Source: Larix kaempferi
Taxonomy: Eukaryota; Streptophyta; Pinopsida; Pinales; Pinaceae
Direction: 5' to 3'
Assembly (NCBI GenBank): GCA_027924585.1
Contig: BSBM01000007.1
Location: forward strand, 10,941,501-11,005,500
DNA length: 64,000 bases
Shown here: positions 35,664 to 48,103 of the stretch, piece after piece
Layout: each line of letters begins with the position of its first letter
How positions within the stretch are numbered: position 1 is the first letter of the stretch
The notes under the pieces: generated by a model
Database searches by the model: none
Seen by the model: only the letters and a program-made list of their open reading frames with translations
What the model was told of the DNA's origin: nothing
Translations under genes and position numbers: made by a program

Positions 35664-37600
35664 GTGGGAGACTTGGCAAGGGACATGCCCATAATTAATG
35701 CAGCTCTAGACAACAGGAAAACTGAGCATCAAGTCTCTATGGTAGAGATTGAAGGTATGCTACAAAACCATCTAGTTTCTATTTTGATTGATACAGGAGC
35801 TAGCCTGAGTTATATATCTCCTGATATTGTGGAAAATTTTAATTTGAAAACAGAAAAATTTAATAAATCCTGGTTAGTTAGACTAGCAACAAGAACAAAA
35901 AGAAAAGTGTCTGATTTTGTTGAAAGTTGTATTTTATCTATGAATCAGTTAAAGACACAAACCAAGTTAAATGTTTTACCTTTAGAATCCTATGACATCT
36001 TAATTGGAATGAATTGGTTAGAATCCCATCATGTTATTCTGAATTGTTATGAGAAAAGTTTTATTTGTTTAAATGGTGAAGGAGAAACAGTAGAAGTAAA
36101 AGGTATTCCTAGAAAGACATCACTTAGACATATTTCAGCTATGCAAGTTAAAAGAGCAGTAAAAAAAGGATTTAAGATGTTCGCGGTAAATGTAGTACAT
36201 GAGGAGTCAATTACAAAAGAGGATAAACGGAAACTAGAAGATATACCTGTCCTAAAAGAATTCCAAGATGTTTTCCAGAAGAGATTCCAGGGTTACCCCG
36301 CGAAGAGAGATCTGGATTTTACTATTGAGCTGATACCGGGTGCGGTATCGAACTCTAAAGCTCCATATAGGATGAATATACTGGAATTAAATGAGTTGAA
36401 ATCACAGTTGAAGGAACTGATTGATAAAAACTATATAAGAGCCAGCGTGTCTCCTTGGGGAGCACCTATTATATTTGTTAAGAAGAAGGATGTCACTTTA
36501 AGACTCTGCATAGATTATCGTCAACTGAATAAGATGACAATCAAGAATCGATATCCATTGCCTCGCATAGATGATCTATTTGATCAACTGCGTGGAGAAA
36601 CAATATTTTCAAAGATTGATTTGAGGTCAGGATATCATCAAGTTCGAGTGAAGGATGAGGATATTTTTAAAACAACCTTTAGAACTTGATATGGGCATTA
36701 CGAGTTTGTAGTCATGCCATTTGGATTGACTAATGCCCCAGCAATATTTATGTGCTTAATGAACAATATTTTGCACAAATATTGGGATAAGTTCACCATT
36801 GTGTTCATAGATGACATCCTGGTATATTCTAAAAGTAAGGAAGAACATGACGAACATCTGTGTATTATTTTACAAGTTCTGAGAGATCATCGGTTATATG
36901 CTAAGTTTAGTAAGTGTGACTTTCACAAGGATAAGATTCAATAGTTAGGTCACACAATATCTAAGAAAGGAATTTTGGTTGACCCCGATAAGATAAAAGC
37001 CATTAAAGAATGGCCGGTTCCTAAAGATGTGACAGACGTTCGATCATTTATGGGGATTACAGGATATTATAGAAAATTCATAGAAGGTTTTTCAAAGATT
37101 GCAAACCCCATAACCTCCTTACAGAAGAAGGGGAAGGCGTTTTTATGGGATCAAAAGTGTGCAGACAGTTTTAAGAATTTGAAGGAATTACTAACTACAA
37201 CGCCTATTCTGAGAATTGCAGATCCTAATAAAGATATTATAGTATGCACCGACGCATGTAATGACGGACTTGGTGGAGTCCTAACACAAGAAGGACATGC
37301 TATAGCATATGAGTCTGGAAAGCTGAAAATCCATGAGAAAAATTACTCTATTTATGATCTAGAATTATTAGCAGTAATACATGCCTTGAAAATGCGGCGT
37401 CACCATCTTTTTGGCAGAAAATTTACTTTGATGACAGATAACATGGGGCTGAAGTATTTGCTAGATCAGATGAATTTGAATGCTAGATAGGCTAGATGGA
37501 TAACCTTTCTAAGTGAATATGATTTTGAAATTCAGCATATAAAGGGTAAAGAGAACAAGGTTGTTGATGCTTTAAGTCGTAATGCAAAGTTAAATTTTAT
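35664..37600 (+). pseudogene. Protease, reverse transcriptase and RNase H of element C
   Basis: Protease has [15 protein letters not shown] and [20 protein letters not shown] has [68 protein letters not shown] and [12 protein letters not shown] as the YxDD site. RNase H has IVCTDACNDGLGGVLTQEGH and YDLELLAVIHALKMRRHHLFG, then HIKGKENKVVDALSRN. Nonsense codons at 36687-36689, 36942-36944 and 37488-37490 break a single frame. The sequence is typical of plant Ty3/gypsy with a Met-type primer site; the exact lineage is not assigned. Confidence 0.9.
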
Positions 37601-37628
37601 TTCAGCCATCAGCACATACACAACCGAT

Positions 37629-38723
37629 TTGGAAAATCATATTTTTGAAGGGATTAAAATAGATGAAGAATACATAAAATTAGATGAAAAGACAACAGAA
37701 AATAATTCTGAAAATTCTATGGCAGATTTCAAGTTAAAAGAAAATGGCTTGTTGCTGTACAAAAACATATTATATGTGCCCAATGTACCAAAGATGAAAA
37801 TTTTGATTTTAGATGAGATGCACAAAAGTCATTATTCTGGCCATCCAGGTTATCAGAAAACCATCACTATGTTATGGAAAGAGTATTATTGGCCCAGAAT
37901 GAAGGATGAAGTAGCAGAATATATAGCTAAATGCTTTGACTATCAAAAGGTAAAAGTTGAATATTAGCATCCGGCTGGGTTGTTACAGCCATTACCTATA
38001 CCTAGCTGGAAATGGGAGATCATAAGTATAGATTTTTCTACCAAACTACCCAAGAATCAGAAACAAAATGATTCCATCATGGTGGTAGTGGATAAACTTA
38101 GCAAGGAAACACATTTTATACCAGTAAAAACTACTCATAAGGCTTCAGACATTGCAGAAATTTTCATGAAACAGATTTTTCGACTGCATGGAATACCAAA
38201 AGTGATAGTTTCAGATCGTGATTCTAAGTTTACTGGAAACTTCTAGAGATCTTTGTTTAAATGGTTGAATACAACCTTAAAATTCGGCACAGCATTTCAT
38301 CCACAAACGGATGGACAGACAGAAAGAGTGAATCAGATATTGGAATACATGCTATGGATGTATGTTAAGGATCATCCTGGTAAGTGGGAGGACTACTTGC
38401 ATTTAGCAAAATTTGCATATAACAACCATTATCATGCATAAGCCAGGATTAGCCCTTTTGAAATTCTTTATGGTAGGAAATGTAATACACCAGTTTCTTG
38501 GAATGATCCAGTTAATAGAGTTATTTTAGGACGTGAATTGTTGAAGGAAATAGAACTAACTGTGCAATAGGTACAAAGAAATCTTAAAGATTCCCATGAT
38601 AGGAAGAAAATTCAAGCAGATCTTAAAAGGACTCATAAAGAGTTCCAGGTTGGTGAACATGTTTTCATTAAGGTAAATACCAAAGAGAGTTCATTAAAAT
38701 TGGGAAGTTGTGCCAAGCTATTC
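37629..38723 (+). pseudogene. Integrase of element C, 3' truncated
   Basis: The zinc region is HKSHYSGHPGYQKTITMLWK then CFDYQK, with one Cys of the CxxC pair replaced. The core has WEIISIDFSTKLPK with the first Asp, VIVSDRDSKFTGNF with the second Asp, and [19 protein letters not shown] with Glu. The barrel region EFQVGEHVFIKVN is reached before the sequence changes to element A at about 38724. Stops lie at 37965, 38244, 38439 and 38568. The end of pol, the purine tract and the 3' LTR of C are missing. Confidence 0.85.
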
Positions 38724-39787
38724 CTTGATCACTCATTAATATTTTTGGGCATCCAAATCTGCTAAGGATGTTCTCGAAGATAAACTATGCGGCAGTAACT
38801 GCGCTACAGTCCTTCACTAGTTTAGATTCTACCCATATGGTGAGATAATCAGTCGCGGTGATAATGTATCTCGCACCAGTTCTCTTTCCTGGTGGGTTGA
38901 TCAGTCCCATAAAATCAATAGCCCATTTTTCAAATTCGTATAAAGTCAGTTGTGATCTTAATGGAATTTCATCTTTGCACGATGGCTTTCCTATTCTCTG
39001 GCAAACATCACAACTTTGGAAATGTTCCTTTGAATCTTTGTGTAGTGTGGGCCACCATAGCCCTACTCTTAATATCTTCTGCATAGTAGCTCTACCTGCA
39101 TAGTGACCTCCAGAGACACCTGAGTGTGCCTCGACCAAAATAAACGGATTCTCATGCTCTAAGACACATCTTCGTAGCACTTCATCGAGTCCCAACTTGT
39201 ATAACTGGCCTGCAATGATACTGAAGTCTGTGGCTTTAACTACTAGCTGTTTCTTCTGCTGCGTAGTAAATTCAGTGGGTTCCGATACCGTAGTAAAAAA
39301 TTCTACAATGTCCTTGTAATACTCATCCACTATCTGTATGGAAAATAACTGTGCGTCAAGTAGATTGTCTTCAAGATTAGTGGGTTCTTTTCCTAGCTCA
39401 ATCCTTGAGAGATGGTCAAGTCCAAGGTTCAATATTCCTGGTTTAACAATGATTTCAAATTCATACTCCTGAAAGAGTAGAAGCCATCTACATATTCTCC
39501 CCCCTAACACTGGCTTATTGAACAAGTACTTCAGAGCCGAATGGTCAGTGTACATGGAGAAGTGCACACCCAGTAAATAGTGCCTGAATTTTTGGAGTGC
39601 ATAAACCATAGCTAGACCTTCTCTTTCTGTGGTCGTGTTGTTCTTTTCGGCTGAAGATAGCTTTCAGCTTGAAAATTCAATGGGGTGATCAATGCCCCCT
39701 TCACCTGGTTGAGCGAGCACAATGCCCAACGCTATAGATGGAGCATCAACATGTACATGAAATGGATTATTCCAATCTGGAAACACA
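38724..39787 (-). pseudogene. Element A middle fragment: RNase H and integrase N-terminal half
   Basis: The minus-strand frame 39609-38785 has FSMYTDHSALKYLFNKPVLG (RNase H), GILNLGLDHLSRIELG and the integrase zinc region HSGVSGGHYAGRATMQKILR with CDVCQRIGKPS. It then has WAIDFMGLINPPGKRTGARY, carrying the first catalytic Asp. Upstream, after a stop, FHVHVDAPSIALGIVLAQPG is the RNase H start near 39700. It matches D closely in order. At the left it breaks next to element C, and at the right it breaks at 39787 where the 3' LTR of D begins. Confidence 0.85.
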
Positions 39788-41993
39788 TGTGATAATCTGC
39801 AGGGGATCTAGCAACTGTAACAAGCTCACAATCAAACTCTCAAGAATGTTGCAAAGAAGAAGAGAAGAATGCACTCAATAATCACTCATAAATAGAGAAA
39901 ATGTAGAACAACAGTATCATAAATCAGCTGTAAGCTGGCACTATGTGAATAAATGAAAGTAATGAATGTGTTACAATAAACTGTGATGTAGCATCATATA
40001 GGATTCAAATTAGCCAAGTAGGTTATTCGAATATAGCTCAAAGTATAGCTTGGATAACAATGTAGACATCATCCAGTTAGTAGTATCAGTCATAAATGGT
40101 ACTGGTCAGTCAAGTGTGTCTAACTGAGTCTAACAAAACCATCTAGGCGTAAATTAGGGAATGGAGATTCCAAGGGGGGTGCATGAGGCTATCAAATAGT
40201 CAAGTGGAACTATAGAACTAGCTAACTAGAAGCTACAAGCATTCAACATGAGCAATCAGTGGAAGAACTACTCAATCAATGCACTAACTGAATGATTGTT
40301 GGCTATTAACACCTTCTTGAGGTTTCCAGTGTAGACCTAGGTACTTCGCGGTTCAAGGAACCAACAAAACCCCTATTCACTGGCCCTTCGGCAACAGGCT
40401 GCATGTAGCCTAAGGTCTCACCCGAGGCGAAGCTGAGGGGGTGGTTACGGAATCAAGTTTCCACAACTAGGTGATGCGATGGGGGGGAACGGCTAACAAG
40501 CAACGCAATGCCTTGTGGGTTGTGCGGATAGATAATTGCACAAACCTTCTGTTTCGAGTTAGGTACTTCGACACGCAACCACACTTGCGCACTTGCACCT
40601 CTAATGACTGTGCGATACAGGATACCTTTGCGTTACGACAGTAACCTATCAACAACTTACCCCGCAGCAACCTTCAATGTCTCGGCACATCAACAAGACT
40701 GCGCGTCCTTTCCAGGATGTTTAATTCCAACTAGTCTACTTAGCATTCTTTATCCCTTTATTCCATTCAAGTTCTTATCATTAAATTGTAGATGATTTAA
40801 TAAACATACATTACTACGTGCTCCAACGTTGCGCGTAAATTCAATGTTCAACTATGTGACCCATTTGACAAATTCATACATTCTTAGATTCGTAAGTGTT
40901 GAATACTTAACATTCCTCCGCGCATGTATTACTTAACATATTATTCCCATTCACTGCAGTGAATACATATAAAAGTAATCACATAACAGAAGTCTTCAAT
41001 ATTAAACATTCATACCAAATAAAATGGACAATCATAAACACACAATAGTCACATAACACAAAATTTAACTTGGTTCAACCGCCAGATGGAGGCTATATCC
41101 ATAAGAACGGTTGTTAATATTGATCTTAATGGGAAGGGTACAACCGTTCTTAGTCTGCGCACTCAATTGCAGACTCTCTTCTCTCTCAGAAAGGTCTCTG
41201 TGCACTCAGCTATAGAGCCTTTATAATGGATTTTCTAAGCTTAAGATTCTACAATGATCAATTCTTAACAAAAATGAAGAGTCAACCCTTCCCTTACACA
41301 ACTATGCCTTATTTATAGATCATGCCCGTAGGTCATGTCTTTACAATCATTAGGCCAAAACCCTAAGGTTTCCAAAACTGGCATGGCTAACTGCCACCCT
41401 AGTTGTCACCGTCAACAGCATGCTCCACTTGCTCCAGCTGGGCCACTCATGGATCACACTCTCTTCTGACAGCCTGCTTTGCTTGCTCCAGCTGGGCCAC
41501 TCGTGGCTCACACGCTCTTCTGACAGCTGCAGTCCTCAAAACGGTTACAACTACATCATGGCCTGTCCCTTTCCACTCCTTCTCCTACCTGTCGCCATCG
41601 ACATCGTGGCCTAGCTTCTCCACTACTGGCCACCACATGTTCGAACAGGTCACTTTCATTTTCCATCCACCTGTTCCTTACCCAAAATAGGTCATGTCCT
41701 TGTCTGACCTTTACCCCTACCGTGAGCCCAAAAATAGCTCATGCGCTACAATTTGCATCATCCTACTTGGGTGACTGTGCCTTGGCCATTGTCATTGCGC
41801 GACACGCGCAAGACCTCAAAATTTTCTATCGCCTACTGCCGGGCACAATGCGCTTTCAACAAAATTGGTTCCTCATCCTGCCGCAGCACGCAATGCGTAA
41901 TAATCAAAATTCCTTTTGCTTCCTACTGCAGCCTGCTACGCGTGATTTTCCATACTTGTATATTTTTCCAACCCACTTGGGCCCCGCCCAACA
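39788..41993 (-). repeat. 3' LTR of element D (about 2.2 kb)
   Basis: On the plus strand it starts TGTGATAATC at the break with element A and ends GGGCCCCGCCCAACA just before the ORF3 stop. There are no genes inside. A TATA box lies at 41310-41317 in the element's orientation. No second copy is in the window, so the ends rest on the TG...CA termini, the break in A and the end of ORF3. Confidence 0.7.
41310..41317 (-). promoter_or_regulatory. TATA box in the LTR of element D
   Basis: The minus strand reads TCTATAAATAAGG, about 680 bp into the LTR. This is a likely LTR core promoter and has the same TATAAATA octamer as the internal one upstream of ORF3. Confidence 0.55.
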
Positions 41994-41998
41994 GGCCC

Positions 41999-44899
41999 CT
42001 AACACTCACCTATGGCTCTTCCCAAGCCACTTCCACTTGCAGAACCTGGTGCCGCATCTTCCATCATCCCAAGCTTCACTGTAAAGCTTTGCAGAGTTCC
42101 TGCTAACTCCGCAACTATGTCCTTGGATTTTTGTTCGAACCCTTGAAGCATCTCCAGAGTAGCCTGCGAGACCTTCTCTCGAGCCACTTGTTCCTGCATG
42201 GTTCCTTCTGCCATCTGAAGTTCTATGAACTTCGTGTCGAATTGCTACATTAATTCGAGGCCTTCTTGCTCAATAGGATGCATCCTGTCCGATGTGGCAG
42301 CATCTTTCTCCCTCATTGTTGCCAATTCTTTCTGTAGGTCCTTGACCTCATTAAATCTCTACACTTTCTCTTTGGCTGGCGCATTCCTCATCTACATACT
42401 TGCAGCATCTACCTGCTGCTGCTTCTATTCTACTTCTGCCCTTACCTACTATAGCGTAGGATCCTCACTCAACCCCGTTACCATTGTAGTTATGCGCTCA
42501 AGTAAGTCTTGGCATTTCATCACTTCCACCGAAATTCCATCCATGGTTGCCTTGATGTCCTCAGCTAGAGCTGGGCACTGATCTGGTGGAATGACAGGCT
42601 TCCTAGCCTCCAGATCTGCGATTTTCCCTTTATAAGAGGCTTCCATTTCTATTTTCTCAAAGGTAAGGGACTCTACCTTGGCCCCAATTTTCTTTATTTT
42701 GTCCTCCATATTATCTTCTTCTTCGCATTCTTCAATGTTTGTGCACACAGCTGAAATGGTTTCCTTCAGCTTCTGGCCCTTTTCCTTGGCTGCGCTCAAT
42801 TCTTGCTTGGTGTTATCTGCTTCCTTCCTTAACTGATGGATGTCTTCAGTTAACTACACACACTTATCATATGAGGTGAGGCCTCTCTCATGAATTTCTT
42901 CTACAACTCTGATTTGCAGCTCATTCAGGTCCTCTAGGGGCAGGGCCCCAATATTTAGGTCGAGGTGCCCAGTATTTAATGCTTCCTTAAACGTTTCATT
43001 TGGATAGATCAGGCATCCCGGTTCAAGGTTCAAGAAACGCGAATACTTACTTCCAGTAGCAGGCGGTCTTCTTTGCGCACTTGGTCCTCCTAAATTCCCA
43101 TCAATACCTAAACCTAACTGCCCCAATCCCATATGGGATACCAATGTCTTGACCTCCTCCATAGCTTGGATTATGGTAAATTGTAGTTGTTCTTACTTGG
43201 CCTCTTTCTTAGCGTGAGTCTCTTCCCATACTTCCTGCACCTTGGTTGTAATGGTCTCGCAATCATCTAGATGTAGTTGTGGCCCGTACTCAGGTTTTTC
43301 ATCCTTCCTCTTTATGTGTCGGCTTTGTGATTGTGAGGGGCCTTCAATGGCCTTTCTCTTTCCTGCTGATGTGGCTGTATTTTGGCTCTGCGCATCAACC
43401 TTTTCTTCCTCAATGGGCGTTCCAGCTATTAGTCTGCCCTTCTTTCCCTTATTTGATGGTGTTTCTCCCTTGTCTTCCTGATCTGTTTCGGTATCTTCTT
43501 CATCGGTGTCTTTACCATCGATCTTCTCCCGAGGAGGTTCTACGTTGTGCTCGTAGTCAGACACATCATCGCGTGAGGCGGGAACTTTCCATTCTTCCTC
43601 CCATCGCTCCATCATTCCCTCGATCACCTGTTTATCTAGTTGGTAAAAGCCTGGATACCATAAGTCATGCTCTGTTATGTCTCCTCTTGGCTGAATGAAT
43701 GACTGATGCCTTTTTGTGTCTAACCTCATGATACAGGTGTATTCATCCGCTAATGGATTAGAAATACGCGACGTCGCCAAAATTGCTTCGTGCAACTGGT
43801 GATAGTAAACAAAAAATACTTCAGTCATTTTCCATTGCCTAGACGCCCTTGGGCTAGCCCATAGATTGGAAAAGCATGTTCCTCGGCCTTGTTCGGCTAA
43901 AGTGGCAACTCCCTAGTATACCTCTCGCTCCTTCCAGCCTACAAGGGATGTCAACACTATTAGCCAGCTAAAATGGAACGATGTTCCATCATCTTGGGTA
44001 TCTTGAACATCTGCCAGAAACTCGTTCAACAAGAACTGGCACCAATGGTAAGGTTTTCCGTGCAATACATTAGCGGCTGCCCTGATTGCGACCGCAGGTA
44101 TTTCAAGTGGTCTACACTTGCGCAATAGCTTGCCTGCAAGAAACTGGGTCATAAACTGTGTTGCGCGGTCATTGTTGTCGACCGTTGGGAACCCTCGTCC
44201 CTTGGGATCTACGCTGAACTCTTTTGCTATTTTGGCGCCAAGGACTTTATCGTGTGCCTTCTTTATAATGAGGTTAGCAGGGTCCTCTCCTCGCTTATTT
44301 AGCCTAGTGATCTGATGGACTAGGTCGATACTGATATCAACGCACATGTCCAACCATAGGAATCCTTCATGCATGCAAGTGAGCAATGTGCACACTAAGG
44401 CGGAAAACTCAACACTTTTAGTGAAGTGCGACATTTGCAATAAGTTTAATAAGCCTGATGGCCAGATGGCCCTTAGCCGTTCTTAAATTTCCAGCCTATC
44501 GATGCCGGTCTTTGCATCCTTGACCCAATTGATATAGGCATCCAGTTTAAACTGTGGGTAATTTTTCGATGTTACCAGCGTATTCTCCAGTAAATCTTGA
44601 TCATCCAGTTTGCAGCCTGGTACACCACCCATTATATTCTCCTCAATCTTTACCCTGGTGGAAATGGTGGGTAGCAGGATTTCATATTTGAAGTTCTTTT
44701 CTATGTTGACTGGTGGGGCATCAAGCTTCCTTGGGGGAATGTAGTCAGGCACAGGATAAAATGGCGGGACTTGAGCCGAAGCTCTTTGCTGTAATGGCAC
44801 TTTGGAGCCCCCCTGCTCAGAAGCTGGTTCTTTGCCCTTGCTGCTTCCTACAGCCTATCGTGTTGAACTTCTAGATGCACCTGGTTTCATTGCCGTCAT
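41999..44899 (-). pseudogene. Element D ORF3: 967-codon accessory gene with PMD-like and coiled-coil parts
   Basis: From ATG 44899 to the TAG at 41999-42001 every segment lies in one frame, broken only by a few nonsense codons and by no frameshift. The N-terminal third is globular, with DISIDLVHQITRLNKRGEDP and PYHWCQFLLNEFLADVQDTQ, resembling a plant mobile domain. The middle (about 43570-43350) is very acidic and then basic (EEDTETDQEDKGE, KKGRLIAGTP), suggesting a hinge and possible nuclear signal. The C-terminal 350 residues are Lys/Glu/Leu-rich coiled coil. No signal peptide, membrane segment or furin site is visible, so it is not a typical envelope protein. The stop abuts the LTR. Elements A and E carry comparable genes. 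The function is unknown. Confidence 0.75.
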
Positions 44900-45018
44900 T
44901 GTTGCTAGAATCCCTGCTTCCTCAAATAACCAAGAGATATCTGCTAGCTCAACTGGTTCGCTTGGCTCTTGAATAGTTCAAACACTTCATAAAAATGGCT
45001 AAGTGGCCGAGCGAGGTG

Positions 45019-45026
45019 TATTTATA
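45019..45026 (-). promoter_or_regulatory. TATA box upstream of ORF3 of element D
   Basis: The minus strand reads GGTTATAAATACACC, 120-127 bp upstream of the ORF3 ATG at 44899. The box and spacing match element A (2604-2611 to 2482). Confidence 0.6.
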
Positions 45027-45029
45027 ACC

Positions 45030-45640
45030 GCTACTGGTCTGCTACGTGGTCCTTCTGTGGTTTTTGAGGCCTTAAAAGCCATATTGATTGCCAATTCGTG
45101 CATATTATCTCGATCCTGTCAGTCGATCCTTCTCATGATGCGAATGCTGTTTCCTTAAATGCCAAAAGGTTTCCTGGCAGGCCAGCTTGTCAGCTCCATC
45201 GAATCATCGTTAATGGCTTAGCTTGCCAGCTGGATTTCGATACGAGCTGGTCACTTCAGTCTTTAATGGGTTCCAAAGTGTCACATCCGCCTTTAATTTT
45301 TAAATTTCCCTAGTGCTGCCAATTTTTGTTAACAACGCACTAACCGGCCAACAGATGTCATGGTAATGGTTTCCGTCATGATGTGCTAGCGGTCTAACAT
45401 AATGTTTTCCTTGGGAATCGCACTGGGTTTTGTCTTCTGTGTGATGGTCATTTCCTATATTTTGCACGATGAGTATCTGAGCTTGCTCTGTGTGGTTGCT
45501 CTTTTCTTCACTCTTCTTTTTTTTTTCTTTTTTTTTTGCGCGCGCAACTTCAGCAACATTACGCGGTACACTTTCCCAAATCATCCAGAACCGTGTGCAA
45601 CCAGACTATCGTGGTAAATCTTTAGTCTGCTAACATGTAT
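45030..45640 (-). other. Pol-to-ORF3 spacer of element D with a long purine tract
   Basis: There is no gene. The plus strand has pyrimidines at 45511-45537 followed by GCGCGCGCAACTTCA, so the minus strand carries a long A/G tract. Element A has the corresponding tract at 2961-2979 before TTGCGCAACTTCA. Confidence 0.5.
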
Positions 45641-46798
45641 CAAACTTGGTAAGGTATCTCCAGCTAATGTAGCTAACTGGACTATGCCACCGTTAGTAAC
45701 ATGCATTACAGTATATGGGCCAAGCCAGTGCATCTTAAACTTTCCAGGAAATTTCATGAATTTACTATCATATAGGAGGACTAGATAACCTACCTAAAAT
45801 CTCTTGTTCTTGATGTGGTGATCATGCCATGATTTTTCGCTCTCTTTCTGGACTTGTTGGTGGAAGCCTGCAACGAAGCGATCTTCCTCTAACCCAACCA
45901 AGTGTAGGAGTCTTTCTTCGAGTGCTGCGCGATCTACCATGCCTGTAAATGATGCAATTATCAAGCTGGGAACAATATACTCCATCGACATTATTGCTTC
46001 TTGGCCATAGGCCAACTTGAAGGGTTTATGGCTAGTTAGCTTCTTGCAGGTAGTCCTATATGCCCATAGCACAGATGGAATGCGCAGGTCCCAATCATCC
46101 CGATTGATGTTGCATATCTTGGTTAGCGCATTCTCCAACACTTTATTAAATGCTTCAACGGTTCCATTAGCCTATGGATGATAAGGCATGCTGCGCTGGT
46201 GATGAACGTGGAACTGTTCGGTCAAAGACTCAATGGTATTATTCAGAAAATGAGTGCCTTGATCACTCATCAATATCTTCGGGCATCCAAACCTTGTAAG
46301 GATATTCTCATATACGAACTCTGCAGCTGTAGCCGTGTTATAGTATTTGATTGGCTTTGCTTCTTCCCATCTGGTGAGGTAATTGGTAGCAGTAATGATA
46401 TACCTCGCACCAGTTCTTTTTCCTAGTGGGTTAATAGGACCCACAAAATCAATGGCCCACTTCTCAAAGGCCTGCAATGTCAGTTGTGGATGTAATAGCA
46501 TTTCATCTTTGTGTGACAGCTTCCCTGTCCTCTGATAGACATCACAATTATGGCAGTGTTCTTTCGAATCTTTATGAATTGTAGGCCACCATAGCCCTAT
46601 GTGCAATATCTTCTTTGCAGTAGCTCTTCCTACGTAATGGAATCTTGCGATTCCTGAGTGCACATCAACTAGTATAAATGGTTTCTCAAGCTTTAGCATA
46701 CATCTGCATAGTACTTCGTCCGGTCCTATTTTGTATAGATGACCTGCAATTATAGTGAAGTCAACTGCATGCACTACCAGCTGTTTCTTTTGCTGCAT
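45641..46798 (-). pseudogene. Integrase of element D
   Basis: The frame 46798-46172 starts MQQKKQLVVHAVDFT. It has the zinc region HSGIARFHYVGRATAKKILH and CDVYQRTGK (one Cys replaced by Tyr), WAIDFVGPINPLGKRTGARY with the first Asp, and KILMSDQGTHFLNNTIESL with the second Asp. After a stop in the linker to the Glu helix it continues as [20 protein letters not shown] at 46141 and [19 protein letters not shown]. The barrel VGYLVLLYDSKFMKFPGKF runs to about 45650. Only point stops break it. Confidence 0.88.
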
Positions 46799-48000
46799 AG
46801 TGAACTCTGTGGGTGCGAATCCAGTGGTAAAAAAATCAATTATGTCCTGGTATTATTCATCTGCAAATTGTAAGGCGAACAACTGCGCATCAAGCAGATT
46901 GTCCTCCAAATTCGTAGGCTCTTCTCCTGACTCGATTCTTGACAGATGATCAGGTCCCAATCGTACTCTTGAAAGAGTAGTAACCATCTGCATATGCGCC
47001 CCCCTAACACTGGCTTATTAACAAGGTATTTCAAGGCAGAATGGTCAGTGAAAATGGAGAAGTGCACACCAAGCAAGTAGTGCCTGAACTTCTAAAGTGT
47101 ATATACCATTGTGAGTCCTTTTTCAGTAGTAGTATAGTTCTTCTCAGCGGATAATAACTTCCTACTGAAAAAGGAAATGGGATGATCAATACCTCCCTCT
47201 CCCGGTTGAGCAAGAACAATGCCCAATGCTATGCATGAGGCATCCACAAGGACGTGAAAAGGCTTCTCCCAGTCTGGAAAAACTAGGATTGGCACAGTGA
47301 CCATTTTCTCCTTCAATGTGTCGAAGCCTTTCTCGCAATCCTTATTCCACATGAATGGTATATCTTTCTTTAGCAGCTTTTCCATAGCTACGGTTATCTG
47401 CGCATACCTTTTTATGAACTTTTTGTAGTAACCGGTATGCCCCAGTGTAGTGCGCAATTTCTTAACTGAATTGGGTGTAGGCAAGTTTACAATGATTGTG
47501 ATCTTAGCAGGGTCTACCATCAAGCCCTGTTTGCATATAATGTGTCCCAACAAGACTCCATAGGGAACACATAAAACACACTTCTTCAAGTTTAATGAAA
47601 TTTGGTGCTGTTTGCACTTTTCCAGCATCATCCTGAGGTTTGTGACATGGTTCTTCAATATCCCAAAAATGGTCCAATCATCAAAGTAAACCTCTAAAAA
47701 CTTATGTATAAAATCCTTAAATGCTGCGATGACCACTCTAGAGAATATTGCAGGTGAATTCTTCAGACCAAAGGGCATCACTGTGTATTGGAACAACCCC
47801 CATTTTTTAGCAAAATTCATCTTGTTCCTATCCGCGCAATCAATCCTAATCTGATGGTAACCAGAGAATCCATCAGTAAAAGAATAGGCCTCATTCCCTC
47901 CAACATTATCTAGAACTTCATCTGTAAAAGGTGTAGGGAATGGGTCATGCATTGAAGCATCGTTCAATTTTCTGAGATCCACACAAATTCTGATCTTGCC
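46799..48000 (-). pseudogene. Reverse transcriptase and RNase H of element D
   Basis: RT starts in IRICVDLRKLNDASMHDPFP near 48000. It has YSFTDGFSGYHQIRIDCADR, MPFGLKNSPAIFSRVVIAAF and EVYFDDWTIFG as the YxDD site. Then come LLGHIICKQGLMVDPAKI and LRTTLGHTGYYKKFIKRYAQ. RNase H has FHVLVDASCIALGIVLAQPG and FRHYLLGVHFSIFTDHSALK. A stop at 47094 and a short deletion after LLLFQEYDWDL (compared with A at 39480) break the RNase H end. The frame change from the upstream linker occurs at a run of T at 48001-48010. Confidence 0.9.
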
Positions 48001-48103
48001 TTTTTTTTTTCTTGTCCTAGATAACCATTGAGCTTATCCATTCAGATTCTTCGACTGGCTCAATGATGCCTACATCAAGCATCTTATCGAGTTTTTCCTT
48101 AAC

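Noticed and set aside
43242-43698. Plus-strand open frames opposite ORF3 of element D
   Set aside because: The minus strand is a continuous ORF3 frame with acidic and basic composition, and the plus frames are its shadow.
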